45,256 nucleotides of DNA from a virus: positions 1 through 45,256 of the IMG/VR virus record IMGVR_UViG_3300042887_002198; one strand, 5' to 3'. The notes beneath the pieces were generated by a model. The model was not told the origin of the DNA and searched no databases. It saw only the letters and a list, made by a program, of their open reading frames with translations. A program made the translations under genes and the position numbers. Numbering within the stretch: the first letter of the stretch is position 1; every line of letters begins with the position of its first letter. This document shows, piece by piece, positions 28,605 to 34,583 of the stretch.

Positions 28605-28805
28605 TTAAGGCCAATTTCTATAGCAATAAGGGTTACAATGGTAATCATAAAATGGTCGGTCATAGCGATAGCGATATGATGGTATACACCTATAGTTATA
28701 TGTTGGAATGTATAGCACTGGCTGAACACATATTCCAACTGGTGGAGAAACATAACAGCTGCTTAGCATACCGATGCATACTAGTAAAAAAAATAATTTA
28801 ATCAT
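28605..28805 (-). CDS. small lipoprotein rich in Tyr/Arg/Pro
   Basis: 66 residues, MIKLFFLLVCIGMLSSCYVS, a signal peptide with lipobox LSSC (Cys17). The mature part is low-complexity (YRCIPSYRYRYDRPFYDYHC, then NPYCYRNWP) with many Tyr, Arg and Pro. It would be attached to a membrane after export. Its ATG overlaps the RegA stop (ATGA). Unusual composition; no family recognised. Confidence 0.65.
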   Translation of the reverse strand: MIKLFFLLVCIGMLSSCYVSPPVGICVQPVLYIPTYNYRCIPSYRYRYDRPFYDYHCNPYCYRNWP

Positions 28806-29230
28806 TTCTTTTTGATATTACCAATGCTATATTTTGAGCGAAGATCCCATTGACTCTTAACAGAGTGAGATATAATTTTAATTTGTTTAAGCGAAGTAAT
28901 TTCTTTGATACTTTCAGCATTAGCTACTCGCACCAGTCCCCAATCACTCAATAGCGTAATGATAGTATTGCGACGGCAATAGTCATCATGTGTAAAGTTT
29001 GACGGTTTACCATCAAGCATAAAGAGTTCTTTAAAGTGAACAATAAAGTAACGGCCTTGCTTGTGTAGGATATGACAGCTTTGGTATAGCACATTTAAAT
29101 CTCTTTTGGAACTTACGCCAATACGACTTAGCGTTTCCTTTACTTTTAAGAAATCATCAGGCTCATTCAAATACACTTCAACCATATCGGTTGGAGCCCA
29201 CTCAATAACATTTTGTGAATTGTCATACAT
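28802..29230 (-). CDS. regA: RegA translational repressor
   Basis: 142 residues (T4: 122). VEVYLNEPDDFLKVKETLSR, then LNVLYQSCHILHKQGRYFIV, then HFKELFMLDGKPSNFTHDDY and LSDWGLV align with T4 RegA, which binds mRNA start regions and represses translation of early replication genes. An N-terminal extension of about 15 residues is present relative to T4. It follows gp62 as in T4 (44-62-regA-43). TATAAATA occurs 10 nt before the ATG. Confidence 0.95.
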   Translation of the reverse strand: MYDNSQNVIEWAPTDMVEVYLNEPDDFLKVKETLSRIGVSSKRDLNVLYQSCHILHKQGRYFIVHFKELFMLDGKPSNFTHDDYCRRNTIITLLSDWGLVRVANAESIKEITSLKQIKIISHSVKSQWDLRSKYSIGNIKKK

Positions 29231-29240
29231 AGCAATAGTT

Positions 29241-29248
29241 TATTTATA
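29241..29248 (-). promoter_or_regulatory. late-type promoter candidate (TATAAATA) upstream of regA
   Basis: Minus strand TATAAATA at 29248-29241, in the 18-nt gap between the gp62 stop (29249) and the regA ATG (29230). Exact match to the T4 late -10; the predicted leader would be very short. It could be chance in AT-rich DNA. Confidence 0.45.
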
Positions 29249-29719
29249 TTACTTACGACCGCCACGATCTCGGCTAGCGCGAATAGCTGATAATGCAGAC
29301 TCACTTAGCAAAGGTAAAGCCTCACGCGCTTTTTCTGCACTATAACAATAATGATCCATCAGCATTTGCACATCTGCGCCATCATCCATCTTTTTGCTCC
29401 ATTTGCTAAAGCGTTTCTTTGCGCGAACAGTATTCTTGAGAAAGTCATATTGCATTTTGACTGGCAAAGCAGCATAACGATTCATTTCATTGGCGAGCAG
29501 CACAGTATCATTAAAATATGAGAGCCCACGATTTACCATGAAAGGTAGGTATGCACGATCCGCACTAGATGGATCGGCCGCGCCTTCGCTATTATCAGCT
29601 TTACATTCGGTCAATAAACTTTTACCATTTGTGCCTTCGTTGATACTATTGAGAAAATCAAAAAATGACAATTTCTTAGGAGCTGCGGCCTCAGCTGTTT
29701 CTTTTTTCTTGGCTGCCAT
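29249..29719 (-). CDS. gp62: gp62 clamp-loader small subunit
   Basis: About 156 residues starting MAAKKKETAEAAAPKKLSFF (T4: 187). The central part LPFMVNRGLSYFNDTVLLAN, then NRYAALPVKMQYDFLKNTVR and KRFSKWSKK matches the T4 gp62 region FMVENALSQF...MN...RGKRYGKWAK. It pairs with four gp44 subunits to load the gp45 clamp. The ATG follows the gp44 stop directly (TAA-TATG), so the stoichiometry is probably set by coupling. An Ala/Lys-rich N-terminal tail is added. Confidence 0.92.
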   Translation of the reverse strand: MAAKKKETAEAAAPKKLSFFDFLNSINEGTNGKSLLTECKADNSEGAADPSSADRAYLPFMVNRGLSYFNDTVLLANEMNRYAALPVKMQYDFLKNTVRAKKRFSKWSKKMDDGADVQMLMDHYCYSAEKAREALPLLSESALSAIRASRDRGGRK

Positions 29720-29720
29720 A

Positions 29721-30665
29721 TTACTTTGTCCATTCAACGTTACTCATCAGTTCGGTCATACATGCTACCATGTTAAGTTCTCTGTCACTTACAAAACATG
29801 CCTTATAACTATAGTCTGCAAGAATAAGTACAGCACTTGGAATGCTGTTGGGTGATGCAGTATCATACAAGCTGTCATAAATCTTGCGAAACACAACGCT
29901 GCTATCAAGGCTACTGTTGTTCACAACCCAGCTGCGCATGCTTTTAAAATCCTTAGTGCGCAGGTGTGTTGTAAGTTCAGCGATGTTTTGATCGCTCATT
30001 CCTACAAGGATAGCCGTGGGAATCTCGCCGCCTGTGCTATATCGCTGACACTCATTTAGCACTCGACGCCAATCTGGAGCATAACGAATAATCAGTTCGG
30101 CGATGGTTTTGTCTTGAAAGGCAACGCCTTCGGCTTTGAGAATAGCACTAAGCCGCTTCATGAAGTCACCAGCCAGACCAGCTAGTTGCTTCTTTGTGGT
30201 ATTAAATTCAACCACACTGCATCGACTATGAAGCGGCTCAATGATTCGATTCTTGAAATTACACGTAAGAATAAATCGGCAATTATTACTAAACTCCTCG
30301 ATGAATCCGCGAAGTGCTGGCATTGTACTTGTTGGATTAAGATAGTCAGCCTCATCGAGAATAACTACTTTATATCCACCAGTCAATGATACAGTACTTG
30401 CAAATTGTTTGATCTTATTGCGCAGCACATCAATGCCGCTTTCCTCACTGCCGTTGATCATGATGTAATCAAGATCAAGCTGGTTACACAATGCTTTGGC
30501 GACTGTAGTTTTACCCAAGCCAGCCGTGCCAGCGAGGAGTAGGTTGGGCAACTGTCCACCCTTCACAATATCATTAAAGGTTTTCTTTAATTCGGGTGGA
30601 AGGATACATTCGTCAATGGTTTGTGGGCGATAGCGCTCTACCCATAAGAATTCAGAGTTGTTCAT
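29721..30665 (-). CDS. gp44: gp44 clamp-loader ATPase (AAA+)
   Basis: 314 residues (T4: 319), start ATG 30663-30665 (MNNSEFLWVERYRPQTIDEC). Walker A is LLAGTAGLGKTTVAKAL, Walker B VVILDEADYL, and the SRC motif is HSRCSVVEF. These are hallmarks of sliding-clamp loaders. A longer frame starts at a TTG and was rejected. A promoter at 30706-30734 lies inside the end of dsbA. Confidence 0.96.
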   Translation of the reverse strand: MNNSEFLWVERYRPQTIDECILPPELKKTFNDIVKGGQLPNLLLAGTAGLGKTTVAKALCNQLDLDYIMINGSEESGIDVLRNKIKQFASTVSLTGGYKVVILDEADYLNPTSTMPALRGFIEEFSNNCRFILTCNFKNRIIEPLHSRCSVVEFNTTKKQLAGLAGDFMKRLSAILKAEGVAFQDKTIAELIIRYAPDWRRVLNECQRYSTGGEIPTAILVGMSDQNIAELTTHLRTKDFKSMRSWVVNNSSLDSSVVFRKIYDSLYDTASPNSIPSAVLILADYSYKACFVSDRELNMVACMTELMSNVEWTK

Positions 30666-30705
30666 AATATAGTTTAGTTCTGGTGTGTATTTTAGTTGCA
30701 ACAGT

Positions 30706-30734
30706 ATTTTATACTACTGTGATTGCTTTGTAAA
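30706..30734 (-). promoter_or_regulatory. sigma70-type promoter upstream of gp44
   Basis: Minus strand TTTACA (30729-30734), 17 nt, TAAAAT (30706-30711), 40 nt before the gp44 ATG. Located over the last codons of dsbA. Confidence 0.72.
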
Positions 30735-30963
30735 GGTTTTTAATATCGCTAGTCTCATTTTCAAAATCAGCAACATTCTTCTTATGGTATAGTCGCGCAA
30801 CTTTACGAATTAGCGGTTTACCAATATCAAATGCTTCGGCGGCTGCACCGATGATTTCTTTAATCTGATCACGGCTGTCGTCCATCTTGGACAATTCGAT
30901 ACCAATCTCTTTAATGACATTAAGCATGTCAAGCTTTTGTTGTTCGTCTTCAATATCAATCAT
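30709..30963 (-). CDS. dsbA: DsbA-like late-transcription DNA-binding protein
   Basis: 84 residues starting MIDIEDEQQKLDMLNVIKEI (T4 DsbA: 89). The C-terminal half IRKVARLYHKKNVADFENET, then KNLYKAI closely follows T4 DsbA (FNRLLALYHKDNRDVFEAET...LYDTV). DsbA binds double-stranded DNA at late promoters and stimulates gp55-dependent transcription. The ATG overlaps the upstream stop (ATGATTGA). The neighbouring gp45 is also needed for late transcription in T4. Confidence 0.82.
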   Translation of the reverse strand: MIDIEDEQQKLDMLNVIKEIGIELSKMDDSRDQIKEIIGAAAEAFDIGKPLIRKVARLYHKKNVADFENETSDIKNLYKAITVV

Positions 30964-31285
30964 ATTCTGGTGTGTCGGTGTTGGGGTTTGACCGTACATG
31001 GTCTTGTATGCTTTCGATGACTGGTGCGGCAGGAGTTATCGTTTGTGGAGTATCGGTAAAATATCCATACACACAAAAGCTAACCACTGCCCAAAAAGCA
31101 AGTGAATATAGAACAGTCATGACGGGACTGCTAGCGCGACGTTTGGTTTGTGCAACCATTGTCCATTGGCCTCCCTTAGACGATGGATTCATATATTGAA
31201 TCCAAAGAATAATTCTGCCAGGAAGCGTGAACAACTCAAAAAGGCATCCACCCTTTGCAGTCCCGTCAAGTCTGTCTTTATTCAT
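30956..31285 (-). CDS. membrane-anchored hypothetical protein
   Basis: 109 residues starting MNKDRLDGTAKGGCLFELFT. One clear transmembrane helix (VMTVLYSLAFWAVVSFCVYG) with a basic KRRAS stretch before it and a Pro/Thr-rich tail. The ATG follows the upstream stop directly (TAA-TATG). It sits among replication genes but has no known family; perhaps it tethers something at the membrane. Confidence 0.7.
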   Translation of the reverse strand: MNKDRLDGTAKGGCLFELFTLPGRIILWIQYMNPSSKGGQWTMVAQTKRRASSPVMTVLYSLAFWAVVSFCVYGYFTDTPQTITPAAPVIESIQDHVRSNPNTDTPEYD

Positions 31286-31286
31286 A

Positions 31287-31577
31287 TTAGTCTTTGTTAG
31301 CGGCTGCACCAGCAAAATCAAAGTTCAATTGATTTTCTGGAATCTCTGCGACAGCACTAGTATTGGTAGTCTCTGCAGCATTGGTTTCTTCGGGAGCGGC
31401 CTCAGGAAGGAATCCCTTAAGCTTTTCAAATAAACCGCCAACGACGGTAAATTCAGCGGCTTCAAATGCACCACGGCGTGATACGGTAGCAATGATATTG
31501 ACAATAAGTGCAATGTCATCAATAGTAATTTGTTGCGGTGCGGCTTCAGTTTGTGTTTGTTCGTTTTCGTTACTCAT
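31287..31577 (-). CDS. conserved phage hypothetical downstream of gp45
   Basis: 96 residues. QQITIDDIALIVNIIATVSR, then RGAFEAAEFTVVGGLFEKLK is a pattern I recall in T4-like marine phages (helical ID...ASxRGAFxxxELxxVGxLYxxL). Acidic, Ala/Glu-rich tail. Located 8 nt after gp45, suggesting it works with the clamp or its users. Function unknown. Confidence 0.78.
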   Translation of the reverse strand: MSNENEQTQTEAAPQQITIDDIALIVNIIATVSRRGAFEAAEFTVVGGLFEKLKGFLPEAAPEETNAAETTNTSAVAEIPENQLNFDFAGAAANKD

Positions 31578-31585
31578 AGGATTGT

Positions 31586-32260
31586 TTATGCGTTATAGCT
31601 GCTTGTCTTTTCAAGAGCAATGTAGTAATTGATTGGCGCAGCGTTGTTGATCCAATGACTGATCAGCTTGCTGCTAATCTTAACTTCATAATCGCCTGGG
31701 ATTACTTTAAGATTGGCAATAAGGAATTGAAGATCAAAGTTATTTTTATTGTCGTTAGCGTCATCAAGAACAACCGTAAAGCTGTTGGCCGTACTGTTCT
31801 TTGGATCAATTACGCTAAGTGTAATAACTCCAGCTTCTCCGCCAATGCTTACGATGGTATGACCAAGGACGCCTGCAGCTTTACGAATCTGTCCAAGCAG
31901 GTCGCTATCAATATTTACAATCACATCTGCTGAAGGCATAGTGATTTTACTTTTGGGAGTGGTCAGAATGCTTTGATCCGCAAAGCGATAACTTGCTTTG
32001 GTGCGGCCACTCTTGAACACAACACTGTCTGCTGTGAAATCAAGGTCAGGATCACTCATCAATGAAAACATACTAATGAATTCATTAAGATCATAGATAC
32101 CAAATGTGGTTTCAAACAGTTCAGTAATTTCAGCGCTAGCCATAATGTTTTTAGCTTCTGAAATGGTTGAGAGTGCTTCTCCGCTTTTGACAATCAGGTT
32201 ACTGTTGATTGATGCGAAGTTTTTTAGAATCTCGAGGGTTTGTGTAGATAGTTTTGTCAT
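31586..32260 (-). CDS. gp45: gp45 sliding clamp
   Basis: 224 residues (T4: 228). KLSTQTLEILKNFASINSNL, then DLNEFISMFSLMSDPDLDF, then GDYEVKISSKLISHW and the C-terminal INYYIALEKTSSYNA follow T4 gp45. It forms a trimeric ring that tethers gp43 and activates late transcription with gp55. The promoter at 32268-32296 gives nearly no leader. Confidence 0.95.
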   Translation of the reverse strand: MTKLSTQTLEILKNFASINSNLIVKSGEALSTISEAKNIMASAEITELFETTFGIYDLNEFISMFSLMSDPDLDFTADSVVFKSGRTKASYRFADQSILTTPKSKITMPSADVIVNIDSDLLGQIRKAAGVLGHTIVSIGGEAGVITLSVIDPKNSTANSFTVVLDDANDNKNNFDLQFLIANLKVIPGDYEVKISSKLISHWINNAAPINYYIALEKTSSYNA

Positions 32261-32267
32261 ATAGTTA

Positions 32268-32296
32268 ATTATATACGGTTATGTTTAAAATGCAAA
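32268..32296 (-). promoter_or_regulatory. promoter of gp45, leaderless geometry
   Basis: Minus strand TTTGCA (32291-32296), 17 nt, TATAAT (32268-32273), 7 nt before ATG 32260. The -35 has one mismatch from TTTACA. Confidence 0.72.
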
Positions 32297-32301
32297 TCTT
32301 T

Positions 32302-32625
32302 TTATTGTTTTTCTTTAGAGATGAAGTCCAATTCATAGTAGAATAGCATGCAGCAAACCGCATGTGCGGCGTGATGCAATCCGCTTTCACGATCATATGT
32401 TTCATCTTTCTTTAGTGCCCACATGTGTCGCTGTGCAGCTGCAAAGTAACGATTCTTTGCATCATGCAGAAGCTTCCAGTTGTCTACCGAATACTTGGCT
32501 GCACCAAAGGTAAGAACCATGACAGCTTCTTCCAATGCATGCGGTGGAATCAAACCATAATCAGGCTTATCGCCATCATATTTGACACCAACTGGGACGG
32601 GATTTGAGAAAGAGTGTGATATCAT
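32302..32625 (-). CDS. dATP/dGTP diphosphohydrolase-like (DUF5664) protein
   Basis: 107 residues starting MISHSFSNPVPVGVKYDGDK. The family pattern is clear: KYDGDKPDYGLIPPHALEEA, then VLTFGAAKYSVDNW, then RYFAAAQRHMWALKKDETYD and SGLHHAAHAVCCMLFY. This is the all-alpha domain annotated as dATP/dGTP diphosphohydrolase in many phages. It probably trims the nucleotide pool. The upstream extension of the frame lies in the terminator hairpin and was rejected. Confidence 0.82.
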   Translation of the reverse strand: MISHSFSNPVPVGVKYDGDKPDYGLIPPHALEEAVMVLTFGAAKYSVDNWKLLHDAKNRYFAAAQRHMWALKKDETYDRESGLHHAAHAVCCMLFYYELDFISKEKQ

Positions 32626-32636
32626 AAAAGAAGTAA

Positions 32637-32671
32637 ATGCAGGGGTATAGCGAAACACCATACCCCTGCAT
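32637..32671 (-). terminator. hairpin terminator after the winged-helix gene
   Basis: A perfect 12-bp stem (32637-32648 with 32660-32671; arms ATGCAGGGGTAT and ATACCCCTGCAT), 11-nt loop, 8 nt past the stop at 32680. On the minus strand it is followed by TTACTTCTTTT. It could reduce expression of the diphosphohydrolase gene that follows 12 nt later. Confidence 0.75.
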
Positions 32672-32679
32672 ATTAGCAA

Positions 32680-32934
32680 TTAGCCGTTCTTACGTGCGGT
32701 ACCCAAGCGATAGCGCTTAACGAGTTCGCCAGTGCGAGTCTTACGTGGGTTGAGGTAAACTGGATAACCCAATTCGCGCAATTGATTGACAACGCGAGCA
32801 GGGTCAGCAATACCGGCAGCACGTGCGTCTGCAACGGTAAACTCATGACCTGCTTCAAGGACCGCATAGATAGCCTCCTTTTGAGTCATGCGGGTTGCAA
32901 TGCGGGCGAATTGTTGGATCTCTTTCTTAGTCAT
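32680..32934 (-). CDS. winged-helix DNA-binding protein
   Basis: 84 residues. MTQKEAIYAVLEAGHEFTVA, then ARAAGIADPARVVNQLRELG, then YPVYLNPRKTRTGELVKRYR has the shape of a small winged HTH, with recognition helix around PARVVNQLREL and a wing at NPRKTRTGE. Such proteins are common in phages and may regulate early genes. It ends at a terminator and could be a regulator of the repeated promoters. Confidence 0.8.
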   Translation of the reverse strand: MTKKEIQQFARIATRMTQKEAIYAVLEAGHEFTVADARAAGIADPARVVNQLRELGYPVYLNPRKTRTGELVKRYRLGTARKNG

Positions 32935-33004
32935 ATTTTGTTTGTGTTTGTGTTTTGGTTTGGTCTAATGTTTACTTGGTTTAGCGTAAGACCATTGCTA
33001 AAAT

Positions 33005-34213
33005 TTAGAAAGGAACTTTTTCTGCAGCGACAGCGGATGCAGTAAGCGGCTCAGCTGGAGCAGTGATTTGATTGCTGTCAATCTTAGTGTAAAGATCGAG
33101 GAATGCTTCACGCGTTTCGTTTTCAAAGCGAGCAATGCAAAGACTGATGGCCTCAAGGCGGTTGCGGAAGATGCTGTATGCCTTGACAATGTGGCACAGA
33201 CGGCGAGTACTGATAAGTTCGTCAACGCCTTCGTCAGCGTAGGTTTTGCGGATAACCGCACTCCAGCTTACAAGCTTGTCAACAAATTCTTCGTCTGCAA
33301 CGTCAAGCGCTTCCATGTGTTTGGCAACAATGTTGCGCTCAATCTTGAATGCAGGATAAGGCTGATCAATGGTTGCCACGAAGCGTTCAATGAACGCTTC
33401 ATCAATCACATTGGCAGCGCTATAGCGGCCGTCTTCACTGCCGCGGCCTTTGGTATTGGCAGTTGCAATCACGTTGAAACCTGCGGCTGGATGAATGATT
33501 TGGCCAATCTTTTTAACAAGAACAGGCTTGCCTTCAAGAACGCCTTGCAGGCACATAATCTTGTTGCTGCCACGGTCGAGTTCGTCAATCATCAAAATGC
33601 AGCCTCGTTCCATTGCCTTGATAACTGGTCCTTTATGGAAAACCGTTTCGCCGTTGATCAAGCGGAAGCCGCCAATAAGATCGTCTTCGTCAGTCTCTGG
33701 GCTGATTTGCACGCGGATGTATTCCTTCTTAAGCTTGGCGCAGGCTTGTTCGACCATCATGGTTTTGCCGTTGCCGCTCATGCCACTGATGTATAGTGGG
33801 AAAAACATGCCGCTCTCAATCACCTTCTTGACAGTCTTATATTCACCCCATTGCACAAAGGTATGGTCGACAGAAGGAATGTAAATGTCGTCATTGCTGA
33901 TGCTGGTCAGCTTTGGCTGAGGCTGAGGCTTAGGAGTAGTCAGATTGAACACTGGAGCAGCTGCTGCTGGAGCGGCTGGCGTAGCAGGCTCACACATGGC
34001 ATCGGTTGGTTTGGAGGCCAACACAGTAAGGTTATACAAGCCGCGCTTGACGGTACTCTTGTACTTATCGCACATCATATTGTCTTTGACTTGCTTGTAA
34101 GTCAGCCCCTGCTCACGGCCGACTTTATACAGCTGAGCGCTGCTTACTTCCGTGATCGGGCCTGCGCCGAACAGCGCGTTGAGAGTGTTTTGGATCTTGG
34201 TTTGTGTATTCAT
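33005..34213 (-). CDS. MoxR/CobS-like AAA+ ATPase
   Basis: 402 residues. The N-terminal 60 residues form a small domain shared with the 11736-12125 protein. Next comes a Pro/Ala-rich linker (about 75-100). The AAA+ core has Walker A GMSGNGKT (144-151), Walker B CILMIDE (205-211) and later AANVIDEAFIERF and ISTRRL (sensor 2). MoxR-type ATPases act with VWA-domain partners to remodel or insert metal into proteins. The VWA/HEXXH protein is encoded upstream (34584-36947) with one small gene between. In marine phages the pair is often labelled CobS/CobT, which I take as a name by homology, not a function. Confidence 0.88.
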   Translation of the reverse strand: MNTQTKIQNTLNALFGAGPITEVSSAQLYKVGREQGLTYKQVKDNMMCDKYKSTVKRGLYNLTVLASKPTDAMCEPATPAAPAAAAPVFNLTTPKPQPQPKLTSISNDDIYIPSVDHTFVQWGEYKTVKKVIESGMFFPLYISGMSGNGKTMMVEQACAKLKKEYIRVQISPETDEDDLIGGFRLINGETVFHKGPVIKAMERGCILMIDELDRGSNKIMCLQGVLEGKPVLVKKIGQIIHPAAGFNVIATANTKGRGSEDGRYSAANVIDEAFIERFVATIDQPYPAFKIERNIVAKHMEALDVADEEFVDKLVSWSAVIRKTYADEGVDELISTRRLCHIVKAYSIFRNRLEAISLCIARFENETREAFLDLYTKIDSNQITAPAEPLTASAVAAEKVPF

Positions 34214-34243
34214 AATGTAGTGGTTGTCAATTGGTACGAGATT

Positions 34244-34272
34244 ATTATAAACTAAATTCTTAGACTTGTAAA
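34244..34272 (-). promoter_or_regulatory. sigma70-type early promoter of the MoxR-like gene
   Basis: Minus strand TTTACA (34267-34272), 17 nt, TATAAT (34244-34249), then a 30-nt interval ending CAACCACTACATT before ATG 34213. The latter half of this leader matches that of other promoters. Confidence 0.87.
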
Positions 34273-34275
34273 GGA

Positions 34276-34467
34276 CTAAATGCGGTTAATAAGATTTCCA
34301 CTGTTCTGAAGATATTCCAAATAAGCTTTAACCTGTGAAAGAGATTTAAATGTAGTAGAGACGGCCAACCAAGCCCCACCGCTTGTGCCGGTGTTGGCAT
34401 TGCGTTTGTAGATTTGGACGCCGAGGTAGCTAGAATGCTTGGTGTATTTTGGAGTGAGAGTAATCAT
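34276..34467 (-). CDS. hypothetical protein
   Basis: 63 residues, MITLTPKYTKHSSYLGVQIY then WLAVSTTFKSLSQVKAYLEY. Small alpha/beta protein with no recognised family. It is a single-gene unit between two promoters (34494-34522 upstream, 34244-34272 downstream). Confidence 0.7.
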   Translation of the reverse strand: MITLTPKYTKHSSYLGVQIYKRNANTGTSGGAWLAVSTTFKSLSQVKAYLEYLQNSGNLINRI

Positions 34468-34493
34468 AATGTAGTGGTTTGCCTTACAGAATT

Positions 34494-34522
34494 ATTATAC
34501 ACTAGATTTTGTGACTTGTAAA
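34494..34522 (-). promoter_or_regulatory. sigma70-type early promoter with conserved leader
   Basis: Minus strand TTTACA (34517-34522), 17 nt, TATAAT (34494-34499), then CTGTAAGGCAAACCACTAC before ATG 34467. An IHF-like element lies upstream at 34560-34579. Confidence 0.87.
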
Positions 34523-34559
34523 GGACAAAATGAAGAATTTTTTCAGTTTTTTCTTACCA

Positions 34560-34579
34560 TTGACAGTCAACCAGTTACG
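34560..34579. repeat. IHF-like repeated element, copy d
   Basis: The plus strand reads TTGACAGTCAACCAGTTACG, one mismatch from the IHF core. It lies just past the stop of the VWA gene (34584) and 37 bp upstream of the next -35 box. Confidence 0.6.
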
Positions 34580-34583
34580 TGAA

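Noticed and set aside
32302-32679. The longer start of the diphosphohydrolase ORF (125 residues).
   Set aside because: The added N-terminus reads through the 12-bp terminator hairpin, whereas MISHSF at 32625 leads straight into the conserved KYDGDKPD motif.
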